Below are positions 12,222 through 23,134 of a stretch of 64,000 bases of DNA, piece by piece (within the stretch, counting starts at the first letter, position 1; every line of letters begins with the position of its first letter). Source of the stretch: Ophiura sarsii. Taxonomy: Eukaryota; Echinodermata; Ophiuroidea; Amphilepidida; Ophiuridae. Where the stretch lies: the NCBI GenBank assembly GCA_035610835.1, contig CM069442.1, positions 59,251,950-59,315,949 of the forward strand, read 5' to 3'. The translations under genes were made by a program, and so were the position numbers. The notes below the pieces were generated by a model. That model saw nothing but the letters and a program-made list of their open reading frames with translations, did not search any database and was not told the origin of the DNA.

Positions 12222-12562
12222 AGGTAGATGTTCCGATTGCTGGCCCGATTTTCAACTTGATGTTTTCTATTTTACATGAAAGGTCATCTTTAAAATGGTC
12301 GCATTTCAAAGTTTGAGTTGCATAACTCCAACGGTTCTATTTTTTGAGAAGCACATGGTCACAAAATATTTGCCCATTGAGTAGTACACAAACTGTTTGG
12401 TGGTTAACCACCTTTGACAGTAATTCACCACATTTTACCCTATGATTTCTAAATGGAACATTTCTGGCTCCTAAGATTTTACAGACATAATGAGAAAAAC
12501 TTATGGGGATTCTTCTGATATTTGATGTGAAAGCCCCAAAAACGTGATCGGAACATACACCT
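12222..12562. mobile_element. TTAA-type MITE (AGGTAGATG family), copy 1
   Basis: TTAA at 12218-12221 then AGGTAGATGTTCCGAT. The right end is GATCGGAACATACACCT followed by TTAT, a mutated TTAA. It lies only about 30 bp from the preceding TTAA element. It is homologous to 39261-39604 and 41101-41439. The frame open in those two copies is broken here by an in-frame stop. Confidence 0.75.
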
Positions 12563-12870
12563 TTATAACAAATATTCTCTCAGCCCAGTTCCTAAGCACC
12601 CCTCCTTCTTTTGAGACCCTGGACGACACACCCTACCACTAACAAAGTTGAGTGCCACCGCCCCCCCCCCCTTGTCCGCCCGGGACTTTACTTGTACCAA
12701 ACATAAAACTGAAAGCGCAGTAACACAAACCTGTACGTGCGGGGTGTGATGTCTTGTATATATACATCCGAGGTACGTTTAAAAATACTATTGTTGATAG
12801 AGGTGTCTTGTATGAATTGTGTAGCCTTTTTGAGAGGGGGTTATTATATTCTATTATAGTCTATTAATTT

Positions 12871-13066
12871 AGTATAGTATAGTATAGTATAGTATAGTAT
12901 AGTATAGTATAGTATAGTATAGTATAGTATAGTATAGTATAGTATAGTATAGTATAGTATAGTATAGTAGGCCTATAGTATAGTATAGTATAGTATAGTA
13001 TAGTATAGTATAGTATAGTATAGTATAGTATAGTATAGTATAGTATAGTATAGTATAGTATAGTAT
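12871..13066. repeat. AGTAT pentanucleotide microsatellite
   Basis: Almost 200 bp of AGTAT units with one interruption (GTAGGCCTATAG near 12968). The minus-strand open frames reading ILYYTILYYT come from this repeat and are not genes. Confidence 0.95.
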
Positions 13067-14375
13067 ATTCCATTCCATTCCATGATTCCATCAATTGTAA
13101 ATTCATGATTTTTAAAACTTGGAAATAGATACCAACGGGCGAATCCATCTCATCATGCTCATCCGAGTCCAGCCCTGTCTGCATTGGAAATTGACGGCTA
13201 CTTGATGGCGAGAAAATTGTTTAGGCTACTTGATGTTGAAGTGGAAGTTTATTGATCCAATTGATCTCTAGAAAATGTTTGTTTGTGTCAGGGTGTTACG
13301 GAGTTTTTATGAGCGCAGATAATTGGTGCCTATTGTCAAGATTGTATCCAAAGGCCAAAAACATCGTTACGTTACCCTTCCAAATCTTAAAATTTCCGAT
13401 TGAGTTGGTCGATTTGTTTTCAAACTCATCCATTTTAAACTTGAATAGAGGTCAATATGCAAGCTGTCAAAGAATGACTAAGGGGTGCGTGGGGCGTACA
13501 CCTGTGTTTGTTGTTGTTTTTTACTCAAGTCAAGGGTAAATACTTTTGTCCAAGTAACTGTCAGCAAAAACTATTACCCCTGGATCGGATACAAACATGT
13601 AAAAATGTACTAAATGTAAATCTGATGTAAATGTTTGAAGCATAGGCCTATTCATTAATTTAGAATAACAACTCAGTGAATAAAATAAAAGGGTGTAGGG
13701 CAGAGTTATGTTTTAAGGGGAAATATTAGCGGTTTTATGTTGAACAAAATTATTGAAAATAGTCCCGATATTTTTGCTAATTTTGTACTTGTGCTAGGCC
13801 TATAAAAAAAAATCCCGACCCAAGATTTTGCAAACAAATGTTCAGTCTTTTTGAAAGGGTAACACAGTGTTTGTTTTGACTAGGCCTTATATGTTATGGG
13901 AAGTTGTTTGAATGAACGGCTTGATTGTCTAGTTTATGCAAATTAGCTACAGACCTAACAATAGCGTTGGTTTTGACCAATGACGGTGGACGTTGACCGT
14001 GAAAGATTTAAAAGAGATGGGCAATTACTTATCTATACTTACATTATCCTTGTGTATAACGACCGTCTCTGCACGCATCGATTAGCTCATCACTATCGCC
14101 ATCTATGTCGAAGTCATGTATGATACGTGATCACTATTGTTATGTAAATGTCCACGCTCTTTCCATGTAATGGGCCCAGCGTGATTCAGTGAAAAAGGCA
14201 TCCAATTGTTACGTAAACATCAAACAATTGATTATCTATACAGCAAAGATTCGCCCTCATACATCAAGTATGGTGACGTATAGCAAGTATTACAATGGTA
14301 TAACTAAAACCGCGACAAGTCGGGGGACTATGTTTGTTATGTAAACATCAAACAAAAATAGCAACGCTCATGTAT
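13067..14375. other. Intron sequence, nothing recognised
   Basis: A 95-codon plus-strand frame at 13252-13539 has no recognisable motif. A TATGTAAACATCAAACAA-like word occurs twice (about 14211 and 14338). Confidence 0.4.
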
Positions 14376-14600
14376 CCCCGGGAAGGGGGGGGGGGGGGTA
14401 CTCAGATTTGGTTTGGTCGGGGGTGTGCCGCTGGAGAATCAAATCCCCTATACCCATTTCTAAGGGTGATTTTGGATAGACCCATGTCTAAGGATTTTTC
14501 AGTTGAAAAGCCTACCCATGGCTAAAGATGTCTCATGAAAAAACGACCCACTGGAGCGGCACGTCCCCGTATGCCTGACATACGTGAGTACCACCCCCGA
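14376..14600. mobile_element. Inverted-repeat element with CCCGGG(G) ends
   Basis: The left end (CCCCGGGAAGGGG, then GGTACTCA) and right end (TGAGTACCACCCCCGAG) are inverted repeats. Inner parts also pair (GTGCCGCT and AGCGGCAC). A related GC-rich word, CACCCGGGGGTGGGGGCACT, lies inside the element at 48025-48935. No target duplication was identified. Confidence 0.5.
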
Positions 14601-15284
14601 GTATGCATCGTTGTATTTTACTAAGAAAAATATGCTTCTCAAGGCAAAAAAATATTTTTACTCCTATGAGGCAGATTAACCCCAACTTTGAACTCGTCCA
14701 AGTTATTTGCGATTTGTACATGCTCACAAAATCCGGAATCCATTGATGGATTAATAAAGACGAAATCGCAAACACAATTTTTTTCTGAGGCAATCTCTAG
14801 GGGTGGTACATAGCCTAGCGGTGAACAAAATTCAACAAACTCAATTGCGCGTAGTGGCGTTTGGGATTGGGGGATTCATATAGTTTTAGTTTCATGCTCT
14901 ATTACGCTTGAACTCTTTCCGCCCACACACATGAGTAGTAAACTACAACAAAACAAAATTACGCCCCTTGATTGGAAAAACGGTGATCCACGCTTGCGAT
15001 CAGCGACGGAGCGGATGGAGTATATAAAACATTATGGTGATATACGGGGGTACAATAACTAGAATCGCCGCCATTTTCTTTGATGTGACGATGTCGGAAT
15101 AGAAAATAAATATCCCTATCGCGGGAACATTATCCCTCATAATTCTCCAAATAACCAGTCACTCGAACTCAGCGGAGATAAATACTGTACCAATATCGTG
15201 TCCACAAATCTTACTAATTCAAGCTGTATTTTTCGAGATATTTCGCACACAAACTTCGATTTGAAAATCTTAGGATGCCGGTAC

Positions 15285-15589
15285 CCGTCCTCCAATAAAG
15301 CTATACATGTGATGATCCCTGCGCTAACGGTTACCAACCTATATGATAGCCGCTGGGATAATGCCGATGCTATAGGAGATGATATATACACTATGAAGAT
15401 AAAAGATGATCCGATCCACGATATCTCCGAGGAACTGGCATTGAAATGCGCTTCCCATTTCACAAGTAGAATACCAATGCTAAACATAAATCCCTCAATT
15501 AAGGTCCTCATCAAAGTACATGCTGCAAGTATAATCCATGCATATCCATGGTCCATTTGTGTTGATTTAGATCTGGAGAGAGCCATCAT
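15285..15589 (-). CDS. SLC16/monocarboxylate transporter-like carrier, exon 1
   Basis: Encodes residues 1-101 plus two bases of codon 102. After a short cytosolic start (MMALSRSKSTQ) comes MDHGYAWIILAA, the counterpart of the family's DGGWGW motif at TM1, with His in place of the first Gly. It is followed by EISWIGSSFIFIVYISSPIA (TM2) and RLVTVSAGIITCIALL (TM3). The ATG at 15589 is the first after an in-frame TAA four codons upstream (15601-15599); a second ATG follows directly. The frame runs on past the donor to 15137, but that tail (GYRHPKIFKSKF and on) does not look like the family, which supports splicing near 15285. Exon 2 lies at 6003-7032. A plus-strand frame (15198-15602) overlapping this exon is an antisense shadow. 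Confidence 0.85.
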
Positions 15590-16254
15590 GGAATTGACTT
15601 AATAGATTGTTGTACAGATACAGATTGTTGTAAGTCTTGAGTTTGTTAGAGAATTATGTTGGAATCATAATAACAATTATGTTATTATCATAGCTTATCT
15701 AACTGTCATTATGTCCCATATGCGGTGTTGGTAGCGGAAACTATCATATGCAGTATAAGCACAGAACACTATCACTGGTGTAAATTGTTGGGACAGTCAC
15801 AAAGTATTCATGGTGGCATACCTGACGAATCGTATATTATCAGTCCATGGTTACAAAGTAATAATATTCATGACTTATTATACACAAACACATTTGTTAA
15901 GTTGCACAATTCGCATCATTGTTTGTTACAAGGTCGTTTGTTTATGTTACAAGGTTGTTTCATGCCAATTATGACTTCCTAATATGTTGTGCTCTATGTT
16001 TTTGCCCTTTGTTGTTTGGGTCAAGGTTAAATGTGAACAGAATAACTAAATTGAAATCTAAAGAATAAGTCTATAGGCATTGTTTTGTTATGTGTATTTT
16101 ATTGCTTCTTAGTTGCTGGTGATAAGTAGGCCTACAAAAATACTACGGTAATTACCATCCAAGCAACTTTAACTTTAACTTTAACTTTTAACTTTTAATG
16201 GCAATCCAAAAACTACGGTCATATGTAAACGTTTACGTTTACGTTTACCGTGTT
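15590..16254. other. Upstream region of the SLC16-like gene
   Basis: It should hold the promoter and 5' UTR of the minus-strand gene, but I cannot place a convincing TATA box or initiator. Short tandem words occur near its far end (TTTAACTTTAACTTTAAC about 16166-16197; GTTTACGTTTACGTTTACCG about 16230-16250). Confidence 0.35.
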
Positions 16255-16789
16255 TACCGTGTTCAGTAATTGATGTCCCATCCCGCCTGAGGTGAAATTG
16301 GTTATTTCTGGAGTAGAGAAGGGAATATGTTAACAAACAATATTTAATAGGCTGCCTGAATCCTAAATCACGCTAGTGGCGTTTAAAGCATCAAAATCGA
16401 CATAGTTTTGGTGTTTTTATGTGTATTTTTGTAAATCAGCAGAAAATAACTATACCTGTACTTCCGGAAGTTGACACATTTTGACCCCTAGTGACATTTT
16501 CTTGACCTTTGACCTGGTTATGATGATTGACTTTTTTTCTTAGCTTATCAATGCGCACAAAATGAAACAAGTCCGGTCAAAATCAAAGCATGTCTTCAAT
16601 TTTACCCCTGTAAAGTTCAATGACCCCTAGTGACCCCTTCTTGACCTTTGACCTTGTTATGATTATTAAAAAAAAAAAATCTTCTTATCAAACCTAACAA
16701 GTTGAAACAAACCCGATCCAATTTGAAGCATGTCTTGAAATTATGTGTAAGGATTTCAATGGGTGGGACATCAATTGCTGAACACGGTA
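16255..16789. mobile_element. Non-autonomous element, 29-bp inverted ends, internal tandem repeat
   Basis: The left end (TACCGTGTTCAGTAATTGAT and on, 16255-16284) is matched by the reverse complement of the right end (16761-16789) with two differences. Inside, a unit of about 138 bp starting TTGACCCCTAGTGAC occurs twice in tandem (16482-16620 and 16621-16757), including TTCTTGACCTTTGACC. No transposase. Target duplication not resolved. Confidence 0.65.
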
Positions 16790-17209
16790 TAGATTTGTTT
16801 ACAAGTTGTAGGCCTAAACCTTCCATCACTTACCTTCATGTCCTTCCACCTGTTAACCCAGTCTTGCAAATACCCAAACAATGGTTTTACTAAAGAGATG
16901 AGGGTTAACTTGTGTGTGTTGTGCTCACTGGTGCAAATCTTTGTGTAAACCTAGGTTCTCAAGCATGACCGGTTTGATTATTGATCATTACCTATTGACT
17001 GTTTAGCACAGATAAAGGTAATTTTGGCACATTTGATTTGTGACTTTGCCTCATTCTCATTCATGTCGCCAAGTTCAACAACATGCAATCATTGCAAATG
17101 TGGTATCATTTTAAAGAGGAACACTTCAGCTTTCCATTGATATATAACATATACAAAGAGTGTAATAAATAATAAAAATATACTTGATTAAAAAAAGTTT
17201 CCTAACTTT
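16790..17209. other. Intergenic sequence, nothing recognised
   Basis: No gene or repeat signal seen before the LINE. Confidence 0.4.
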
Positions 17210-17218
17210 TTGTGAGCA

Positions 17219-18211
17219 GTTTACATACCGTACTCTCCCACCAATGTGGCAAATGAAGATGAGGTAAGAGACTACTATGACGAGCTGAAAGAAACTACCA
17301 AATCAGTACCGGCCCATCATTTCTTGACAGTAATTGGGGACTTTAACGCTCGAATTGGTAACGACATTGCTCCTTTTGCCTGCCATGAAGCCACAAACAG
17401 GAACGGGGAGATATTAGAAGAGTTTGCAATGGAAAATAACCTAGTTATTACAAACACCAGATTCCAAAAGAAAGTAACAAAACTATGGACCTGTATTCTA
17501 CCAAGTGGATTCAGAGCACAACTTGACTACATCCTGATCAGAAAGAAATGGCAAAATAGTATTCTGAACACAGAAGCCTACACTTCGTTTGCAAGTATTG
17601 GATCTGATCATAGAATAGTGACCTCAAAGATTAGATTAAGCCTACGAGCAAACAGCAAAACCAAGCCAAAGAAAGTGAAATACAACTGGAATAAGCTTGT
17701 CCTAGACTCAGAACTGCAAGACCAATATTCTGTCGAAGTCAGAAACAAATACACACTATTAAACGACACCTGTGATGACAATCCAACAGTAACATATGGA
17801 AACCTTATCATAGCAAATCAAGAAACTGCCGAGAAACTACTACCAAAAATATGTAAGAAGAGGCAAAAGGCACTGTGTTACAGTAGGAAAGTAGAAACTG
17901 CCAGAAAGAAGCTAAGACAGAAGTATGAAAAACATGTCACAGAAGACAATAAAGAGTCTGCACATGAGTTTGAAGCAGGTAAACTCGACCAAGCCTATGA
18001 TGAGGTCAATTCTGAATACCTGGACAAGAAATTAAAAGAAGTGGAAAAGGCAACCCTAAACATGCAACACAGATTATCTTGGGAGCTCATTAACGAAGTA
18101 AGTGAAAGGAAAACCTCTAGGACTGGAATCCTGAAAGGAAAGACAAAGGAAGAACGTGTCAACAATTGGTACTGCCACTTCCAACAACTCCTAGGAAATC
18201 CACCGTATTAG
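17219..18211 (+). pseudogene. LINE endonuclease domain (partial)
   Basis: This open stretch holds the second half of an exonuclease-endonuclease-phosphatase domain: GDFNARIG (about residues 31-38 counted from the Val at 17246), AQLDYILI (91-98) and the catalytic SDHR (120-123). In LINEs this domain nicks the genomic target. A Lys/Glu-rich linker follows. Similar fragments are often annotated as craniofacial development protein 2-like, but context shows retroelement origin. The N-terminal half is absent and the frame breaks after LLGNPPY. Confidence 0.8.
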
Positions 18212-18525
18212 TGACTGACAAAGATGAAGACATCCCAAAGATTTTCGAAGAACTACCAATTAAGTGTACTGCCTTCAATAACACCGAGTACCAGAAAGCC
18301 AAGAAATCTATCAAGGAGGGGAAAGTTTTGGAGAGGACAACATTCCACCTGAACTCCTGACAAGATGCAATCTTGATGATATAATACTGGACATCTGTAA
18401 TAAGGCCCTCCTAGAAAAGCAAAAACCTGACCAGTGGGCAATATTGAACCTGATTTCAGTCCCAAAATCTGGTGACCTAAGTCAAGCAGGAAACTACAGG
18501 AAACTACATATGTCTGAACTCCATT

Positions 18526-19806
18526 GTGGCCAAGACATACAACAGAATGATTCTCAACAGAATAAGACCTCACCTAGATGAATTACTTCGAACTAACCAG
18601 AATGGCTTCCGAGAGGGAAGAGGCACTACCTCACACATTCTTGGGCTCAGGAGAATCATCGAAGGTATACATTCTAATAATCTCTCTGCAGTCATTACAT
18701 TCATTGACTTCAAAAAGGCATTCGACACCATACATCGTGGGGAAATGATCAAGATACTCAAAGCATACGGTATCCCACAAGTCATAACAGATGCAATTGA
18801 TGAAACTTACAAAAACACAAGAGCCAAAGTGATATCACATGATGGCGACACGGAACTGTTCGACATCCTAGCAGGAGTACTCCAAGGAGATACCCTTGCC
18901 CCCTACCTATTCATAATCATCCTTGATTATTGCTTAAGAATAGCTATCAGTGGGAGAGAAGAGGAACTAGGATTCACCATCAAGCCTAGACAAAGTCGAA
19001 GAATAGGGCCAAAGAAAGTCACGGATCTTGATTTTGCAGATGACATAGCGTTACTATCTGACACTAAGGAGCAGGCACAGAAGCTGCTGAAAAACGTTGA
19101 GGAAGCAGCACTCAAAACTGGGCTCCACATGAATGCCAAGAAAACCAAATGTATGGTATTTCACCAAACACAAGCGGTACAGCTAAAAACCTCTGATGGA
19201 AGTAACCTAGACAACGTAGAGGACTTCAAATACCTGGGAGCTTGGGTTGGTAGTAGCCAGCATGACATAAAAATACGCAAAGCACTTGCTTGGAAGGCCT
19301 GCAATGCTCTGAACAAAGTGTGGAAATCCAGCCTCTGTCGAAAAATAAAAATCAGACTTTTCCAAGCTACTGTTCAAAGTGTTCTACTGTATGGAGCTGA
19401 GACATGGACCATCACCAACAGACTTAAGAAATCTCTAGATGGGTGCTACATTAGAATGCTGAGAACTGCACTCAACATTAGTTGGAAAGACAAGGTACCG
19501 AACAAAGACCTGTATGGAAAATTACAAAAGGTATCAGAAAACATCACAGACCGAAGGATGAGATTTGCCGGGCATTGCATGAGAAGAGAAAATGAAATAG
19601 TGTCTGACCTTCTGCTAACGAGACCCAAGCACGGGCATATATCTGCTGGACGCCCAGCCTTAACATACTTGGACGTCTTGGCGAAAGACACAGGACTGAA
19701 GGATGAGGAGATGAAAGCATGCATGAGGGACAGAGTAGTTTGGCGAGCCATCACGAGGACCGTTCGAGAACGACATAAGCCAAGCCAATTACTGTTATCT
19801 TGTTGA
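18526..19806 (+). pseudogene. LINE reverse transcriptase and C-terminal region (partial)
   Basis: A 426-codon frame with reverse transcriptase motifs in order: NQNGFREGRGT (residues 24-34), motif A FIDFKKAFD (59-67), motif B VLQGDTLAPYLF (118-129) and motif C FADD (170-173, both catalytic Asp present). It then runs through SLCRKIKIRLFQATVQSVLLYG, ETWTITNRLKKSLDG and RRMRFAGHCMRRE, as in RTE-type elements. The upstream fingers segment (IPKIFEELPIKC, NYR) lies in other frames, so no complete polymerase can be made. The 3' end carries ALTYLDVLAKDTGLKDEE, which recurs at 61394-61528. Confidence 0.85.
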
Positions 19807-20303
19807 CCCGTGTATGTTATTTAGAATATACTCTGAACTTATTAGTTACACCAGCAGTCCTTGAAGAGGACAATCTTCATGATCTTCCCGCACAGGATTT
19901 AGCATGGTGACACATGATTGGACATATAAAGTGTACCCTTTCTTCTCAAACAATCAACCTGAGTCTTATACCGTATTCACTAGAAAGTGTACTTTTATTG
20001 GCCGTCCGAAGATTGTTAATACGACAAACCAGCACCGTAATTTTGCAAGATCAATTTAGTGCCGCAATCCCGGTGGAAATGGCGCAGGCCCTAATGAAAC
20101 GCGACAATTTCTTGACAGCAGTGTCAAGGTGCACCACTATGGCGCTGAAAAAAAAATGTTACCAATGTGAACATCATGTAACAGTCCAATTAAATGGCAA
20201 AATGAAATGGGAATTACAATCAACAAGAAGGACTGGCAAAACATATGCTGCCAACCTAATATGCAAATCACAAGACATACAAAACTTCATTGGTTTCAGT
20301 TTA
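19807..20303. other. Sequence between LINE and MITE
   Basis: It contains a 149-codon frame from 19914 that runs into the MITE. The part reading CYQCEHHVTVQLNGKMKWEL has no recognised family. Part of it may be the 3' UTR of the LINE. Confidence 0.3.
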
Positions 20304-20980
20304 GGGACCGTTCATCATTTATGGTGGAGGGGGGGTTGGGTAAAATATTGGGGGGTCATGTAACTTTCATATGTTGAAATAGGGGGGTTATGTAACCTTT
20401 TATTCTTAAACAGGGGGGGGTTGTGTAACTTTTTTAAACTAAGATGGTGGCGATTAGGGTGATTTTAGAGGCTATTTGGAGTGTAAATGCCAATTTTTTG
20501 TGCGCTTCGCGCACATTTTCTTACAACCTTTCAACTTCAAAACATTAGGCTACTTATGATGACACTACATGTACTTTCGTACAGCAAATCTTATTTGTGC
20601 ACGCCCTGCTCGGACGATCTGTTGGAAAAACACCTATATAAACGTCAATGGTTGAAAACATTAGAGCCATAAAAAACATGTTAATAGCCTAGGCCTATGT
20701 TCCAAAAACCAATTTGATTAAAAACGGTAATTTCTTGCATGCTTTTTACCTCGTCTCACTCTCAGCTCTGCACCAAAGCTCACAAGAATATTTCATACGT
20801 TTTTGTCTGGATGTTCTAACTTTTTTTCGGGGGGGGGGGGGGGTGGTTGTGTAAAAATCTATTGGTTAGTAGGGGGGTCATGTAATTTTCAGTTTCAGCT
20901 GTAGGGGGGGTTAGGTAATTTTGACATACGAGTCTCGAATTTGTCCCAACCCCCCTCCACCATAAATAATGAACGGTCCC
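20304..20980. mobile_element. Harbinger-like MITE, copy 2 (TTA target duplication)
   Basis: Terminal repeats GGGACCGTTCATCATTTATG / reverse complement, flanked by TTA at 20301-20303 and 20981-20983. It is the inverted counterpart of 8078-8953, sharing the internal words TTTCATACGTTTTTGTCTGG and TGTGCGCTTCGCGCAC, and is about 200 bp shorter, mainly in G/C runs and internal deletions. Confidence 0.85.
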
Positions 20981-20983
20981 TTA

Positions 20984-21355
20984 GAGCAATAAACATGCTA
21001 GCTACAAATAGTTTACTTTCAAAATGAAATTAATATATAATAACCAATGCTGTTTCTGCAACTCACAAATGAAAACTACGCTTCATCTACTTTTCCAATG
21101 TCATATTATAAAACATTTGAAAAAAAATCCAATCGTATATAAAAAGTAAACTAGCGTCATGTAACATTGGTATATCGCCCCAAGTAGTTATTGTAGGAAT
21201 AGTAGGAAAGTATGATCCTCTAAATCTTATAATATTACTAGCCATATATCATATTTATAGAGCCAAAATACAAAATCACGGCCAAATCATCATACACGTT
21301 CGTAAGTATTGTACTGAGTATTCATTCTTTAGGTTACGTTTGTAATGAGCCTACC
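20984..21355. other. Intergenic sequence, nothing recognised
   Basis: No gene, RNA or repeat signal seen. Confidence 0.4.
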
Positions 21356-21600
21356 ACTAGTATCGTCCGATACTGGAACACACATTATCGTTCGATAATG
21401 GTACAAAGTATCGGGCGATACTGGAACACAATGTATCAGTATATCGTTCAATACAGGGACAAACCACCACTGGGATTATATGTACCAGTATCGCCTGCTA
21501 CTGGAAAATAAAAACGTTATCGCTCGATACTGGAACACAATTTGGTGTTCCAGTATCGAACGATACTGGAACAATAAAATTGTACCAGAATCGAGCGATA
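21356..21600. repeat. Array of TATCGnnCGATA palindromes
   Basis: About eight units, each containing an imperfect palindrome of the type TATCGtcCGATA followed by CTGGAACAC or preceded by GTTCCAG/GTACCAG. They are spaced roughly 25-45 bp and occur in both orientations. A further degenerate unit lies just beyond the inserted block (24350-24395, GTGCCAGTATCGTACAATAC), so the array was split by the 21601-24345 block. Nature unknown. Confidence 0.7.
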
Positions 21601-21606
21601 TTATTA

Positions 21607-21720
21607 GTTATCCCCTGCATGTTCACACAATACGGACAAATACCTATGGTTTGCGGCCTCATGTGATATGGCACAAACCATAGGTATTTTTCCGTATTGT
21701 GTGAACATGCAGGGGATAAC
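21607..21720. repeat. Long palindrome, copy 1 (47-bp arms)
   Basis: Arms 21607-21653 and 21674-21720 (starting GTTATCCCCTGCATGTTCAC) are reverse complements with one mismatch around a 20-bp spacer. Probably a small fold-back element. Related copies are at 23686-23823 and, half only, at 61242-61297. Confidence 0.85.
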
Positions 21721-22002
21721 GAATTTATCGTTTAGTCCCAATAAAAATTGTATTTAAACACTCGCGGAAAACTAAACGTCAAACAATACTAGTATCTAGT
21801 TAGAGCAAGGCGCTGAATTCTCTTCTTCCCTTCCTTACCTCCGTAAAATTCAACCCTTTAACAGGCTCTGCGCCATCGCCTCTGTCCATAAAATCATCGC
21901 GAAAACATGTCTGGTTAGGTTATATGCAGATCATTTATTTTTTGGCGTGGGTTAGACCTTTTTTGCGGTATATTTCGGCCTCAGAATGTAACAGAAATCG
22001 AC

Positions 22003-22371
22003 ACGACATTGGATTCCAAACACTGCAAGAGAGAAGACAAACTCAAAGATTAAACATGCTGTACAAAATAAACCACCAAATGCTCAGCGTCGAAATGCCA
22101 CCATGCTATGCTCCAAGACACACAACATCACAAATTGGTACCAGGTACGAGCATCCATGGCGAGCAATACTCCAAAATACCCACCAGAACAGACTGCTAC
22201 AAGTACAGCTTCTTTCCTCGCACCATATCTGTATGGAACCAACTACCTAAAACAACAATTCAAGCACCATCTGCGAAGTCATTCACCAACAGATTGTCAA
22301 ACACAGTATTCAGTGAGCTACATGGGCTGTACATAGGCCCAAGAGCACCCACAGCTGATACCAACAACTAG
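22003..22371 (+). pseudogene. L2/CR1-like LINE C-terminal fragment
   Basis: Reads IGFQTLQERRQTQRLNMLYK, then after a +/-1 frame break near 22155 EQYSKIPTRTDCYKYSFFPR and TISVWNQLP, ending GPRAPTADTNN and a TAG. This matches the pattern after the reverse transcriptase of L2/CR1-type LINEs (L..RR...RL.MLYKI, then SFFPRTI..WN.LP). No polymerase motifs remain, so it is a 5'-truncated copy. Confidence 0.75.
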
Positions 22372-22397
22372 TCAACACCAACCCATTGTATATTATA

Positions 22398-22539
22398 CAA
22401 ATATGGACTGCTCATGAGGGAAATGGGGTGAAATATTGCCCCGAGGTGATCTGGAGACCGTAAGCCTACTATTTTCCCGAAGCCGATTTCTTACCCGAAA
22501 ACTTACCCCATTTCACGAATAAAGAGCAGTCCATATTTG
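22398..22539. repeat. Inverted repeat (CAAATATGGACTGCTC arms)
   Basis: CAAATATGGACTGCTC at 22398-22413 and its exact reverse complement at 22524-22539. The AAATGGGGTGA words inside also pair. It lies within the 1.43 kb insertion. Confidence 0.7.
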
Positions 22540-23094
22540 TTTTATATAACGCATGAAAATATTCACACTTGAACACATCTTTCTTAGTGAATATGCTAGT
22601 CGATTCTCGACAAAATCAAAAATAAGCTTACTTTTTAAAGTTAGTTTACTCCGAGCAAGTCGCCGAGGAATAATTACTCTGATGCTGAACTCATCTCATC
22701 GATAGAGGTCTAGACCTCGTTGCAGAATGCCCTCAACCTCAGGTGAATTGACAACAAATATTTATGATTCATGACTAAGATTCAATGAAATGTTAATTCA
22801 GCCGATAAAAGATCTGTGCCAAATAATAATAATGCAATGCAGACGACTTGTTTACTTGTTTTGAAGCGATTCCTCTTTTGCTGTGCACTGAGTTAAGTCC
22901 GTACACGCAGATGGTGGTGGAATCGATTTATTGTTTATACCGAGTAGGGCCTTCTAGCGGGCCTTCTAGATTTGTAGAAATTAGAGAAAACTTTATGTAG
23001 AATGACGATCACATTCAGGTTTTATACAGGGTCTCTCAAGACGCTCCATGCCGGGATCGCACGAGCCTACGAGGGAGTGCATCTTTGGTCTATT

Positions 23095-23134
23095 CAAAAA
23101 GTACTATTGACCGCCCGGTCAATAGTACTTTTTG
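23095..23134. repeat. Perfect 19-bp hairpin with 2-nt spacer
   Basis: CAAAAAGTACTATTGACCG (23095-23113), CC, then its perfect reverse complement (23116-23134). Confidence 0.9.

Larger units (their letters stand above)
7033..15284 (-). other. Intron of the SLC16-like gene (inferred)
   Basis: This 8.25 kb stretch lies between the inferred donor (GT at 15284-15283) and acceptor (AG at 7034-7033). It holds no coding exon that I can recognise. It contains a GGTTTCGCGG repeat, five inverted-repeat transposons, an AGTAT microsatellite, AT-rich tracts and a pyrimidine tract, listed separately. The donor GG|GTACCG is weak, so a small undetected exon inside cannot be excluded, although the spacing of the family is already satisfied without one. 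Confidence 0.65.
17210..19806 (+). mobile_element. RTE-like LINE, 5' truncated and frameshifted
   Basis: A single retroelement copy with an apurinic-type endonuclease followed by reverse transcriptase and the C-terminal region, all on the plus strand. Homology begins in the endonuclease at VYIPYSPTNVANEDEVRDYY (from 17219). A TGA just before it and the missing first part of the domain show 5' truncation. At least three frame breaks occur: near 18205, near 18325 (into GEDNIPPELLTRC) and near 18500, where a short GGAAACTACA duplication precedes NSIVAKTYNRMIL. The RTE clade is chosen from the motif style and the ending RRMRFAGHCMRRENEIVSDL. The element is dead. Confidence 0.85.

Noticed and set aside
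12864..13184. Minus-strand frames reading ILYYT repeats
   Set aside because: They are translations of the AGTAT microsatellite and have no unique sequence.
15198..15602. 134-codon plus-strand frame
   Set aside because: Antisense to transporter exon 1, which has clear family motifs on the other strand.
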